A stretch of DNA of 40,288 nt. Origin: Achromobacter dolens. Lineage in GTDB: Bacteria > Pseudomonadota > Gammaproteobacteria > Burkholderiales > Burkholderiaceae_B. The position numbers were made by a program, and so were the translations under genes. Location of the stretch: NCBI RefSeq assembly GCF_902859745.1, contig NZ_CADIJW010000049.1, positions 1 through 40,288 of the forward strand, read 5' to 3'. Under the pieces are notes generated by a model. That model saw only the letters and a program-made list of their open reading frames with translations. It was not told the DNA's origin and ran no database searches. Below, one piece after another: positions 1 to 7,801 of this stretch (position 1 is its first letter; each line of letters starts with the position of its first letter).

Positions 1-1254
1 GCCCATGCGCCTGCCGCGCCAGCCGCCACCGCCGCGCCCGCCGCGCCCGCCGCGACCGCCACCCCCGCCGCGCCCACGGTCATCATCCCGACCGAGCTCG
101 ACACCAAGGCGTGTATCGCCAAGCTGCGCAAGGGCGCCACCGCCAACGGCCTGACCCTGGCCGACTGGGATAAGTACACCGCCAAGGCCAAGCTGCTGCC
201 CACCACCGTGGCGTCCGCCCAGGGCCAGCCCGAGGGCCGCGAAAGCTGGTGGGACTACATCGCCAAGACGGTTGACGACGAGCGCGTGGCCGATGGCCGC
301 GCGGTGCTCGCCAAGTACGGCAAGCAACTGGGCGACATCAGCCAGCAGTACCAGGTGGATCCGGCCACGCTGGTCGCCATTTTCGGCATCGAGACCAACT
401 ACGGCCGCCAGGTCGGCAAGACCGACGTGCTCAACGCCTGGCTGACGCGCGCCTGCACCGAGAACAAGACGCTGTGGGAAAAGAACGCCTACGCCTCCGT
501 GCGCCTGCTGCGCGACGGCGTGGTGCCGGCCGACAACTTCGTCGGCTCCTGGAGCGGCGCCTTCGGCATGACGCAGTTCATCCCCACCTCGTTCTACGAG
601 CTGGCGGCGGACGGCGATGGCGACGGCAAGATCGATCTGTACAACTCGCTGCCCGACGCCCTGGCCTCGACCGCCAACCACCTGCGCAAGCGCCGCGCCA
701 AGTGGACCCACGGCCTGCCGGCGGTGGTGGAGGTGCGCGTGCCGGCCGACGTGGCCGCCGCCATTCCGCCCGCGCCCGACGCCGAATACGTCGGCTCGCA
801 GGACCGCCGCAGCATCGCGCAGTGGGCCCAGGCGGGCCTCAAGCAGGGCGACGGTTCCGCGCTCAAGCTGGCCAGCGGCAACGACCAGCAGGCCTACCTG
901 TTCGCGCCCACCGGCGCCAAGGGCCCGGTGTTCCTGGCCACCGTCAATTTCGATGCGATCCTGCACTACAACCAGTCGCGCCGTTACGGGCTGGCGGTGG
1001 CGTTGCTGCTGAACCGCCTGCAGGGCGGCCCGGCGCTGGCCACGGCCTGGCCGACGGACGACCCCGGCCTGTCGCGCGCGCAGATCAAGGAAGTGCAGGA
1101 GATGCTCAACGCCCGCGGCTATGACGTCGGCACCGCCGATGGCATCCCCGGCGCCAAGACCCGCGACGCGGTGCGCGCCGAACAGGAAAAGCGCAACCTG
1201 CCGCAGGACGGCCGCGTCGGCAAGCGCATCTACGACGCGCTCAAGGCCAAATGA
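1..1254 (+). CDS. Lytic murein transglycosylase, MltB-like (5' partial)
   Basis: The reading frame is open from the first base, so the N-terminus lies outside the window. It begins in an Ala/Pro/Thr-rich linker (bases 1-80), followed by a soluble catalytic domain. The segment VAIFGIETNYG carries the expected catalytic Glu (codon 391-393), and GAFGMTQFIPTSF is the usual second motif of SLT_2/MltB enzymes. The C-terminus (about 60 residues, from LSRAQIKEVQEMLNARGYDVG) is a PG_binding_1 peptidoglycan-binding domain. The family cleaves the MurNAc-GlcNAc bond to 1,6-anhydro products in the periplasm. The linker probably separates a signal or lipoprotein sequence from the enzyme, but that part is not visible. 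The stop codon overlaps the next start as ATGA, so the methyltransferase is probably translationally coupled. The family is certain; the paralogue is not. Confidence 0.9.
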   Translation, partial: AHAPAAPAATAAPAAPAATATPAAPTVIIPTELDTKACIAKLRKGATANGLTLADWDKYTAKAKLLPTTVASAQGQPEGRESWWDYIAKTVDDERVADGRAVLAKYGKQLGDISQQYQVDPATLVAIFGIETNYGRQVGKTDVLNAWLTRACTENKTLWEKNAYASVRLLRDGVVPADNFVGSWSGAFGMTQFIPTSFYELAADGDGDGKIDLYNSLPDALASTANHLRKRRAKWTHGLPAVVEVRVPADVAAAIPPAPDAEYVGSQDRRSIAQWAQAGLKQGDGSALKLASGNDQQAYLFAPTGAKGPVFLATVNFDAILHYNQSRRYGLAVALLLNRLQGGPALATAWPTDDPGLSRAQIKEVQEMLNARGYDVGTADGIPGAKTRDAVRAEQEKRNLPQDGRVGKRIYDALKAK

Positions 1255-1886
1255 GCGCCGCCGATCCCGCGCAAACCGTCGACGGCAGCGGGGCCGTGGT
1301 CTCGGGCACCCAGGGTTACGGCGAAAACGCCGCGGCCCTGGCCGAGCAGTACGAGAGCATCGCTTTCGCGGATGTGCATCGCGACGTGGCGCACCTGATC
1401 CCGGCAACGCCGTCTCGCATCGCCGACATCGGCGCCGGTTCGGGCCGCGACGCCGCCGCGCTGGCCCGCATGGGCCACCAGGTGGTGGCGGCCGAGCCCA
1501 CGCCCGAGCTGCGGCGCGAGGGCCAGCGGCGCCACGCGCTGCCCAACCTGGAATGGGTCGATGACGCCTTGCCCGAACTTGCAGGCCTGCAAGGGCGCGA
1601 ATTCGACGTCATCATGCTGACCGCCGTCTGGATGCACCTGGACGCGGACGAGCGCGCCCGTGGCATGGCGGCGCTGGCGGCATTGCTGGCGCCCGGCGGC
1701 CAGATCCTGATGTCGCTGCGCCACGGCCCGGTGCCGCCCGGCCGCCGCATGTTCGACGTGTCGGCCGAGGAGACCATCGCGCTGGCGGCCGGGCATGGCC
1801 TGTCGGCGCATCACCTCGTCAGGCGCGAAGACATGCTGGACCGCGCCGACGTGCACTGGAGCTTCCTGGGCCTGCGGCGCGGCTAG
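1251..1886 (+). CDS. Class I SAM-dependent methyltransferase
   Basis: This 211-residue protein has a clear Rossmann methyltransferase motif I, IADIGAGSGRDAAAL (about residues 56-70), followed by an acidic residue at the end of strand 2 (VVAAEPTPEL) that would hold the SAM ribose. FDVIMLTAVWMHLD is the motif IV region and LLAPGGQILMSLRHG the post-motif strand. It resembles Methyltransf_11/25 small-molecule methyltransferases, but nothing in the sequence fixes the substrate. It starts at ATG 1251, inside the stop codon of the transglycosylase gene. No membrane segment or signal peptide is seen, so it should be cytosolic. A functional link to cell-wall turnover is possible only by position. Confidence 0.85.
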   Translation: MSAADPAQTVDGSGAVVSGTQGYGENAAALAEQYESIAFADVHRDVAHLIPATPSRIADIGAGSGRDAAALARMGHQVVAAEPTPELRREGQRRHALPNLEWVDDALPELAGLQGREFDVIMLTAVWMHLDADERARGMAALAALLAPGGQILMSLRHGPVPPGRRMFDVSAEETIALAAGHGLSAHHLVRREDMLDRADVHWSFLGLRRG

Positions 1887-1977
1887 CAGGGTGTGTCCAC
1901 GGTGCGAGAGTGCGATGGCATGCAGGGGCGGGCATGGATATGATGCAAGGCACCGTGTGTGTCCATGCTTCGATATC

Positions 1978-2553
1978 ATGCCGTCCGCCCTGCTGCCCGA
2001 ATCCTTCGTCACCCAGCGCTTGCGCGCCGAGCGCATGTCGTCGACTCATCTGCCCTTCATCGCGGCCATGCACGCCGACGCCGCCCTGATGGCAACCATG
2101 GGCGGCACCCGAGACGCCACGGCCAGCCGGCGCTACGTCGAGCACAACATGCTGCATTGGGCCGAACATGGCTACGGCATGTACGTGCTGAGCGAGCGCG
2201 ACAGCGGCGCGCTGGCCGGCCGAGCCGGCCTCAAGCTGGCGCTGTCGGGCAAGATCGAGCGGGTCGAGATCGCCTACGCGTTCATGCCCACCTGTTGGGG
2301 CCGGGGCCACGCCTCGGAAATCACCCGCGCCTTGCTGGCGCTGGGATTCGAACGCCTGCCGGTGGACGCGCTGAGCGCCGTGGCGATACAGGCCAACGCC
2401 GCGTCGCTGCGCGTGATGGAAAAATGCGGGATGCGCTGGATCGAGACCACCGGCGAAGGCGAGGCGCGCAAGCTGCGCTACGAGATCCGGCGCCAGCAAT
2501 GGCGGGCGCTGGCGGACGAAGCGGCGCCGATCGGCGCTAACATGCGGTCATGA
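1978..2553 (+). CDS. GNAT-family N-acetyltransferase (RimJ/RimL type)
   Basis: This 191-residue protein begins MPSALLPESFVTQRLRAERM, a typical RimJ/RimL-like N-terminus. The acetyl-CoA pyrophosphate-binding segment is YAFMPTCWGRGHASEITRAL (motif A, xxRGxA), followed by the usual AIQANAASLRVMEKCGMR segment in which Asn and a neighbouring helix shape the active site. ATG 1978 is chosen because homology-like sequence begins there; the frame is open further upstream, but that stretch reads as non-coding. The acceptor could be a protein N-terminus, an amino-glycoside-like amine or a small metabolite. The stop overlaps the next start (ATGA, 2550-2553). Confidence 0.82.
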   Translation: MPSALLPESFVTQRLRAERMSSTHLPFIAAMHADAALMATMGGTRDATASRRYVEHNMLHWAEHGYGMYVLSERDSGALAGRAGLKLALSGKIERVEIAYAFMPTCWGRGHASEITRALLALGFERLPVDALSAVAIQANAASLRVMEKCGMRWIETTGEGEARKLRYEIRRQQWRALADEAAPIGANMRS

Positions 2554-2756
2554 GTCCCGCGAATACCCCCGATACCCCGAATACCACTTCGCCCGCCGAC
2601 GACGATCCGCCGCCCGTGCCGCCCGAGGCCCCCGCGCCCGAGGAGTGCTGCAACAGCGGCTGTATCCCCTGCGTCTACGACACCTACAACGAAGCCATGG
2701 ACGAATACCGCGCCGCGCTCAAGGCGTGGCGGGCTCGGCATGGCGTGGCGGGGTAG
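2550..2756 (+). CDS. Small oxidoreductase-like domain protein (CCxxGCxxC motif)
   Basis: This is a 68-residue protein. A Pro/Asp-rich N-terminal half is followed by PEECCNSGCIPCVYDTYNEA and a short helix EYRAALKAWRARHG. The CC-N-SGC-xx-CVxDxY pattern is that of the oxidoreductase-like N-terminal domain family (PF09791), found as a stand-alone small protein in beta-proteobacteria and at the N-terminus of some eukaryotic mitochondrial proteins. The four cysteines suggest metal or redox chemistry, but no function is established from the sequence. It is translationally coupled to the upstream acetyltransferase by an ATGA overlap and ends the plus-strand run. Confidence 0.75.
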   Translation: MSPANTPDTPNTTSPADDDPPPVPPEAPAPEECCNSGCIPCVYDTYNEAMDEYRAALKAWRARHGVAG

Positions 2757-2803
2757 GGGGCGGGCAACCGCCGTTTGGGCGCGGCTTTGCCGTACCGCGA
2801 GAT

Positions 2804-3106
2804 TCAACGATTGCCCGGCGATGAATCCGGCGTTGGCCACTGCCGAGCCGCATGCAGCACACGCAGCATGCGCACCAGATCGTTCGTCACGTCGTAGATC
2901 AATAGATAGTTCGGGTGCGCCACCAGCTCCCGGGTGCCAGCGACACGGCCCGGGCGACCCAGGCCGGGATGATCGATCAGGCGTCCCGCCTGCTCTTCAA
3001 GCTGTTCATCAAGCGTCAGCGCCGCAACGGGGTTGTCCGCCTCGATGAAATCGTAGATCGCTTCCCGGTCCCGGATCGCTTCGGGCGTCCAGCGCAATGC
3101 CCTCAC
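2804..3106 (-). CDS. ParE/RelE-superfamily toxin
   Basis: This 100-residue protein has the ParE-like layout: MRALRWTPEAIRDREAIYDF (strand 1 plus helix 1), a helical hairpin ending in GLGRPGRVAGTREL, then YLLIYDVTNDLVRMLRVLHAARQWP. The C-terminal strand ending in ARQWP is typical of ParE and related type II toxins. ParE toxins target gyrase, while RelE-like members cleave mRNA; the sequence favours the ParE branch but does not prove the target. The GTG start lies in a GTGA overlap with the stop of the upstream antitoxin gene, the normal antitoxin-first order with coupling. Confidence 0.85.
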   Translation of the reverse strand: MRALRWTPEAIRDREAIYDFIEADNPVAALTLDEQLEEQAGRLIDHPGLGRPGRVAGTRELVAHPNYLLIYDVTNDLVRMLRVLHAARQWPTPDSSPGNR

Positions 3107-3390
3107 TTGGATGTTGCAATCCGGCGACGGGTCGCGGCGCGACGGGCCGCGAATTTGGTTTCGACCTCGGCGGCCGGCACCAGGCGGCCGGCGTTAGCGG
3201 AATCCAGGCCCGCTTGCACCTGGCGGCGGAACCAGGCGTCATGCTGGGCGGCTTCCTGTTGTTGCTGCACGTACTCCCGCATGAAGTCACGCAGAAGCTG
3301 TGCGCCGGTGCGGTCTCGGGCCTTGGCGGCCATGGCGAACTCGTTTTTCAAGGCTTCATCCACCCGAAAGGTAAAGGTAGCGTCGCTCAT
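3103..3390 (-). CDS. Ribbon-helix-helix antitoxin of the ParE-like toxin
   Basis: This 95-residue protein starts MSDATFTFRVDEALKNEFAM, a short beta strand and helix typical of ribbon-helix-helix (CopG/RelB-like) DNA-binding domains, followed by helix 2 RTGAQLLRDFMREYVQQQQ. The C-terminal part (DAWFRRQVQAGLDSANAGRL and onward) is the likely toxin-binding arm. ATG 3390 is chosen because the RHH domain begins there; further upstream the frame runs through the operator-like region. Such antitoxins neutralise the toxin and autorepress their own promoter, which fits the palindromic sequence at 3405-3432 just upstream. Confidence 0.83.
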   Translation of the reverse strand: MSDATFTFRVDEALKNEFAMAAKARDRTGAQLLRDFMREYVQQQQEAAQHDAWFRRQVQAGLDSANAGRLVPAAEVETKFAARRAATRRRIATSK

Positions 3391-3404
3391 GGTGCGGTTC
3401 TCAT

Positions 3405-3432
3405 GTGTTACACGATAAGTGCAGCGTAACAC
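3405..3432. promoter_or_regulatory. Inverted-repeat operator candidate of the toxin-antitoxin pair
   Basis: GTGTTAC (3405-3411) and GTAACAC (3426-3432) form perfect 7-bp inverted arms with a 14-bp spacer. The left copy is itself nearly self-symmetric (GTGTTACAC, 3405-3413). It lies 15 bp upstream of the antitoxin start. Position and symmetry fit autorepression by the RHH antitoxin. No convincing -35/-10 pair could be fixed around it. Confidence 0.5.
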
Positions 3433-3544
3433 GCCCGTCCCGTGGCGCTTGCTGCGATCATTCGCCACCCCGGCGGGGAAAGCAACAGGGGACGCCATCA
3501 ATTGGGTGATATATCGAGCACGCATATCGAACAGGCGCCCGTGC

Positions 3545-3561
3545 AGGCAGCGTAACTGCCT
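3545..3561 (-). terminator. Weak hairpin downstream of the GNAT gene
   Basis: AGGCAG and CTGCCT form a perfect 6-bp stem with a 5-nt loop, 14 bp beyond the stop of the minus-strand acetyltransferase gene. No T-run follows on the minus strand, so it may only stabilise or slow transcription at the end of the peptide-importer operon. Confidence 0.25.
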
Positions 3562-3574
3562 CCTCCCGTCCGCC

Positions 3575-4012
3575 TCAGCCCGCCAGCTTCATATGAATGA
3601 TCGGCCGCGGCCGCCCCGCGGCGTCGGTTTCCGAACGGCCCACGTCTTCAAAGCCATAGTGCTTGTAGAACCCATGCGCCTGCGGATTCTGTTCATTGAC
3701 GTCGACCCGCAGGCTGCCGTGCAGCGACAGCGCGAAATTCAGCAGGCGCCGCCCGGCGCCCTTGCCGCGCTTGTTGGCGTCGACGAACAGCATCTCGACC
3801 TTGTTGCCGTTCAGGCCCATGAAACCGGCGACCTCGCCGGCATCGTCCTCGCAGACCCAGACGCGCACCGACGGCAGGTAGGTGTTGAGCACCTGCGGGT
3901 ACATGGCCTGGATTTCCTTTTCGGACAGGAACGTATGGGTGGCGCGCACCGAACGAAGCCAGATGTCCACCAGGGCGAGGTCGTCGCCGTGGTTGCGTTC
4001 TCGGATGTTCAT
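3575..4012 (-). CDS. GNAT-family N-acetyltransferase (YjaB-like)
   Basis: This 145-residue protein has a complete GNAT core. MNIRERNHGDDLALVDIWLRS is the N-terminal strand and helix. VEMLFVDANKRGKGAGRRLL is strand 4 plus motif A (RGKGAGRRL), which binds the acetyl-CoA pyrophosphate. VDVNEQNPQAHGFYKHYGFE is the motif B segment with the conserved Asn and FY. Length and order resemble small YjaB/YiaC-type enzymes. It begins 14 bp after the stop of the M14 peptidase gene, so it is probably the last cistron of the peptide importer operon. It may acetylate a peptide or amino compound, but that rests on position only. Confidence 0.82.
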   Translation of the reverse strand: MNIRERNHGDDLALVDIWLRSVRATHTFLSEKEIQAMYPQVLNTYLPSVRVWVCEDDAGEVAGFMGLNGNKVEMLFVDANKRGKGAGRRLLNFALSLHGSLRVDVNEQNPQAHGFYKHYGFEDVGRSETDAAGRPRPIIHMKLAG

Positions 4013-4026
4013 GTCAGGAAGGGGCG

Positions 4027-5766
4027 TCAGTGTCCGGCGCGGTGGATGTCGGTCGCCGCCAGGACGGTTTCCATTTGCACAGTATGCGCGAAAACGAAGC
4101 GGTCCCCGTACACGGTTTCATCCGGAAACTCGGAGATCAGCGCCATCGGCAGCGCTTCCCGGTCGGTCTCCGTGACCTGCACGGGAATGCCGTTCAGCAC
4201 ATCGAATCCGGTTTCGAGCGCGTGGGCGTGGAATAGTTCAAGCTGGCGCGCGTTGAATTCCACCAGGCCGGGCACGTTGCGGGCCAGCCGCGCCGTCACG
4301 CCCTCGATCAGGCGGCGGGCGCGCTCGCGCCAGCCGGGGTGGTGGCGCAGCACCAGGAAGAAGCCCTTGGGAATGGTCCACAGCTCGAAATTGCGCGGCA
4401 GGTAGCCCGACAGGGGGCGGGTCCACTCATGGGCCGGGTAGCCGTGCAGGTTGATGTGCAACTGCGCGCCGCTGATGGCGTGGGCCTGGTGGCGCCCCTC
4501 GCGTTCGAAGAACGGCGCGTGTTCGCGGTAGGCGATGTCGTCGCCCAGCGCGCTGTAGCGCGAGGCGTGCAGCATGTGGCGCGGATGCTGTTCGCGCAGG
4601 CGGTTAAAGAGCGCGTAGCCGTCTGGATTCTCGGCGGCGATCAGCGCGAAGTGGGCGTCGCCGCGCGCCTTCAGCGCTTGCGCCGCGCGCAGCGCGCCGA
4701 CCACGCCGGAGGTCTCGTTGGCATGCTGCGCGCCCGAGATGAAGACCGCCGGGCCCGGGCCGCGCAGATAGGTGCCCAGCACCGGGCGGCCCTGGCGCGA
4801 CACGGCCTGGAAGGCGTCGCCGCCCAGCGCGGCCATGCAGCCGGCGATCTGCCCGGCCGCCAGCGGCTGGCGCAGCTCGGCCAGCGGCGCGTCCAGCGCC
4901 ACGGGCGCCACCGGCGCCGGCGGCGCGAAGGGTTCCAGCGTCACCAGCACGCGCGCCGCGCCGTCGTGGCGGCGGATGTCGGGAATGATCTGGCCGGGCT
5001 GCAGGCCGCGGTCGCCGGAGGGACGGCCGGAGTGGTGCTGGAAGTGTTCCAGCAGCGTGAAGTACAGGTCTTCGTGCAGCGCCTCGAAGGTGCTGACGAT
5101 TTCCTCGTCGACCGGCAGCGCGAAGTCCATGCCGGGCAGGTCGACGCGGATCTCCAGCCGGTCGAAATACGGCTCGTGCGCGCCCCAGGGATGGTTGCGC
5201 ACCGTGTCGACGATGCTGCGAAAGGCCTGCTGGTATTCGGTGGCCTGGGCCGCGTCGGTCTGCATGGCGCCGTCGGCGTCGCGCACGCGCAGCCAGCCGG
5301 TGGGCGACAGTTCGGGCGTGCCGTCCTGCGCCTGGCCAAGCTGGTTGGGCGCGAACACGCGATCTTCACGGCGTCGGCCGTCGGCGTAGACGAGCGTGAC
5401 GTCGTAGTGCAGGTCGGACGCGCCCGGCTTCATCGTCACGCGCACGCCTTGCAGCAGCGCCACCAGCGGATAGGCTTCGAGCGTGAAGCGCTTGGGCAGC
5501 GCGTGCTCATGCCGCGGATAGCGCAGGTCGACCGCCACCAGTCCGTCGCGCTCGACCTCTTCCAGGAAGTAGTGCAGCAGCGGCTTGTAGGCGCTGCGAA
5601 AGCGCGCCGTCACGCCGGCCTGCGCCAGCCGCGCCTCGGCCTCGCGGCGCGCATCGACGCCTTCGAACAGCCAGCCTTCCACCGCCGCGCCACGCCAGGC
5701 CGGGGCCTTGTAGGCATGGATCCAGGCGTCCAGCGTGCGGTCGAATGTCTTTTCCAGCAATGCCAT
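4027..5766 (-). CDS. M14-type zinc carboxypeptidase-like protein with long N-terminal region
   Basis: This is a 579-residue protein without signal peptide or membrane segment. The C-terminal half shows an M14 zinc site: HANE (His348, Glu351) and INLHGY (His441) supply ligands, and Glu546 in ISEFPDE fits the general-base Glu. ENPDGY (380-384) is the usual substrate-pocket loop. The first 330 residues are not recognisable as a known catalytic domain. M14 enzymes cleave C-terminal residues or amide-linked side groups. The gene follows two oligopeptide permease genes by 57 bp and so probably hydrolyses the imported peptide or amide in the cytoplasm. The zinc-peptidase assignment is firm; specificity is unknown. 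Confidence 0.78.
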   Translation of the reverse strand: MALLEKTFDRTLDAWIHAYKAPAWRGAAVEGWLFEGVDARREAEARLAQAGVTARFRSAYKPLLHYFLEEVERDGLVAVDLRYPRHEHALPKRFTLEAYPLVALLQGVRVTMKPGASDLHYDVTLVYADGRRREDRVFAPNQLGQAQDGTPELSPTGWLRVRDADGAMQTDAAQATEYQQAFRSIVDTVRNHPWGAHEPYFDRLEIRVDLPGMDFALPVDEEIVSTFEALHEDLYFTLLEHFQHHSGRPSGDRGLQPGQIIPDIRRHDGAARVLVTLEPFAPPAPVAPVALDAPLAELRQPLAAGQIAGCMAALGGDAFQAVSRQGRPVLGTYLRGPGPAVFISGAQHANETSGVVGALRAAQALKARGDAHFALIAAENPDGYALFNRLREQHPRHMLHASRYSALGDDIAYREHAPFFEREGRHQAHAISGAQLHINLHGYPAHEWTRPLSGYLPRNFELWTIPKGFFLVLRHHPGWRERARRLIEGVTARLARNVPGLVEFNARQLELFHAHALETGFDVLNGIPVQVTETDREALPMALISEFPDETVYGDRFVFAHTVQMETVLAATDIHRAGH

Positions 5767-5823
5767 CGTCAGTAGTCCTCAAGTGCCTGCCGGAGCAGGC
5801 CGCCCCAGGGCGGGGGCATACAT

Positions 5824-6699
5824 TTACACCTTGCCGGTGGGATCCAGGCGATCGCGCAGCCAGTCGCCCAGCAGGTTCAGGCCCAGCACGGTCAGCATGA
5901 TCGCCAGGCCGGGGAACACGCTCACCCACCACGCCGTCTGCATGTAGGTGCGGCCATCGGCCAGCATACCGCCCCAGCTCGGGATCATGGGATCCACGCC
6001 CAGGCCCAGGAAGGTCAGGCTGCTTTCCAGCAGGATGTTGTTGGCGACGTTCAGCGTCATCAGGATCACCAGCGGGCCCAGCAGGTTGGGCACGATGTGA
6101 TGGCGGATCATGGCCAGGTCGCGCACGCCGAAGGCGCGCGCCGCCAGCACGAACTCGCGCTCGCGCAGCGCCAGCACCTGGGCCCGCACCAGGCGCGCGT
6201 ACTGAACCCACTGCGAGATGATCATGAAGAAGATCACGTTGAACAGGCCGCCGCCGAGGATGGCGATGAAGGTGATGGCCACCAGGATGAACGGCAGCGC
6301 CAGTTGCACGTCGGCGAAGCGCATCACGATCATGTCCCAGAAGCCGCGGTAGTAGCCGGCGATCAGGCCCATGATGATGCCGAGCAGGGCGCCGCCCAGC
6401 ACCGACGCGAAGCCCACCAGCAGCGAGATCTTGCCGCCGACGATGACGCGCGCCAGCACGTCGCGGCCCAGCGGGTCGGTGCCGAACAGGTGGGCGGCGC
6501 TGGTGAAGGGCGCCATCAGGCGGGCGGTCAGGTCCATGGACTCGCCGCCATCGGGAAACAGCCAGCCCGAGGCCAGCACCAGGACGATCATGACGCCGGT
6601 CAGCGCGGCGCCCAGCACGAATTCCAGCGAGCGGTAGCGGCTGCGCGGCTTGGCGGCCTTGGGAGCGGCGGGGGAAGTAGTCGTCTGCATGGGGCTCAC
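5824..6699 (-). CDS. Peptide ABC transporter permease, DppC-like
   Basis: This 291-residue inner-membrane permease has a cytoplasmic N-terminus and a first membrane helix at about residues 28-48. A periplasmic segment with FGTDPLGRDVLARVI, the classical DppC/OppC signature, precedes the remaining five helices. The EAA loop is EFVLAARAFGVRDLAMIRHH, which contacts the ATPase. The start is GTG 6699 in a GTGA overlap with the dppB-like stop; an in-frame ATG at 6690 is an alternative. It pairs with the upstream permease gene. The substrate class (di/oligopeptide or related amide) is inferred from the family. Confidence 0.9.
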   Translation of the reverse strand: MSPMQTTTSPAAPKAAKPRSRYRSLEFVLGAALTGVMIVLVLASGWLFPDGGESMDLTARLMAPFTSAAHLFGTDPLGRDVLARVIVGGKISLLVGFASVLGGALLGIIMGLIAGYYRGFWDMIVMRFADVQLALPFILVAITFIAILGGGLFNVIFFMIISQWVQYARLVRAQVLALREREFVLAARAFGVRDLAMIRHHIVPNLLGPLVILMTLNVANNILLESSLTFLGLGVDPMIPSWGGMLADGRTYMQTAWWVSVFPGLAIMLTVLGLNLLGDWLRDRLDPTGKV

Positions 6700-7619
6700 C
6701 GCGTGCGGATACGGGGATCGACGATGCCGTAGGCGATGTCGACGATCAGGTTGACCAGGACGATGACGGCGGCCAGCACGGTGACCGTGCCTTGCAGCAC
6801 CGGGTAGTCGCGGCCGGAGATGGCGTCGAACGCCAGCGTGCCCAGGCCGGGCCAGTTGAACACCATCTCGATGACGACGATGCCGCCGATCAGGCCGCCG
6901 AACTGCAGCCCCAGGTAGGTGATGAGGGGAATGGCGCAGTTGCGCAGCGCGTGCTTGTACAGCACGATGCGCTCCTTCAGGCCCTTGCTGCGCGCCACCA
7001 TGATGTACTGGGCCGACAGCGTCTCCAGCATGGTGGTGCGCACCAGGCGGATGTTGGTGGCCGACAGGATGATGGCCATGGTCAGCGACGGCAGCACCAG
7101 GCTGGCCGGACCGCTCCAGCCCGACGGCGGCAGCAGCGGGAAGGTGATCGACAGCAGCAGCACCAGCATCAGCGCCAGCCAGAAGTTGGGGAACGACAGT
7201 CCCACCAGCGACAGGATGCGGATCGCCTGGTCGGTGGGCTTGCCGCGCTTGATGGCGGCCTGGATGCCCAGCGGCAGCGAAATCAGGATCGACGCGATCA
7301 GCGAGGTGAACGCCAGCATCAGCGTGGCCGGCAACGCGTCGCCGATCAGCTTGGCGACCGAGGTGCCGCCCATGAAGCTGCGGCCGAAGTCGCCGTGCAG
7401 CAGGCCCTGCATGTAGCTCAGGTATTGCTCGTGGAACGGCCGGTTCAGGCCCAGCGCCTGGCGGATGTTGGCCAGGTCCTGCTCGGTGACGCTGCCCGAG
7501 CCCTGGCTGAGCATCAGCGCGGGGTCGCCGGTCAGGCGCACGGCGTAGGAGACGAGCAGCGTCACGGCCACGATCACGAAGACCGCCTGCAACACGCGTT
7601 TAATCAGAAATCCGGTCAT
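6696..7619 (-). CDS. Peptide ABC transporter permease, DppB-like
   Basis: This 307-residue permease has the typical DppB N-terminus, MTGFLIKRVLQAVFVIVAVT, as its first membrane helix. A periplasmic loop follows with LGLNRPFHEQYLSYMQGLLH and GDFGRSF, hallmarks of DppB/OppB. Next come five more membrane helices and an EAA loop around YIMVARSKGLKERIVLYKHA. NWPGLGTLAFDAISGRDYPV near the C-terminus is also characteristic. It overlaps the DppC-like gene by 4 bp. A 182-bp gap carrying a palindromic repeat separates it from the upstream solute-binding protein gene. Confidence 0.9.
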   Translation of the reverse strand: MTGFLIKRVLQAVFVIVAVTLLVSYAVRLTGDPALMLSQGSGSVTEQDLANIRQALGLNRPFHEQYLSYMQGLLHGDFGRSFMGGTSVAKLIGDALPATLMLAFTSLIASILISLPLGIQAAIKRGKPTDQAIRILSLVGLSFPNFWLALMLVLLLSITFPLLPPSGWSGPASLVLPSLTMAIILSATNIRLVRTTMLETLSAQYIMVARSKGLKERIVLYKHALRNCAIPLITYLGLQFGGLIGGIVVIEMVFNWPGLGTLAFDAISGRDYPVLQGTVTVLAAVIVLVNLIVDIAYGIVDPRIRTR

Positions 7620-7710
7620 GAGGCTCCGCCAGGGCTTTCGCCCCGGCGAATCAGTAGGGTTAATGCGTCAAATGCTTCAAGTGCCACACAGACATCACGA
7701 CGCCCAATCA

Positions 7711-7800
7711 GGCATCGCCCCTAAGCGGGATGCCGCGGATCCGGCTCCGCCGGTCCGCAGGCATGCCCCTGGGGGAAGGCGCGCAGCGCCTCGGGGGGGC
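7711..7800. repeat. REP-like palindromic intergenic element
   Basis: The 182-bp gap between the solute-binding protein stop and the permease start holds several short palindromes. These are CCGGC-tcc-GCCGG (7741-7753), a CCCC-T-GGGG arm (7767-7775), AGGCGC-gca-GCGCCT (7777-7791) and a G7 run (7793-7799). This resembles extragenic palindromic repeats common in Bordetella/Achromobacter genomes, recalled from general knowledge and not searched. In other ABC importers REP elements at this place lower permease expression relative to binding protein. No second copy was seen in the window. Confidence 0.5.
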
Positions 7801-7801
7801 T

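Noticed and set aside
1-80. GCC/GCG-rich repeats at the window start as a genomic repeat element
   Set aside because: They read in frame as an Ala/Pro/Thr linker of the transglycosylase and need no other explanation.
1891-1965. GTGTGTCCA direct repeat and CACGGTGC/GCACCGTG inverted arms before the GNAT gene
   Set aside because: Arms are 44 bp apart and short; no promoter boxes around them, so chance is likely.
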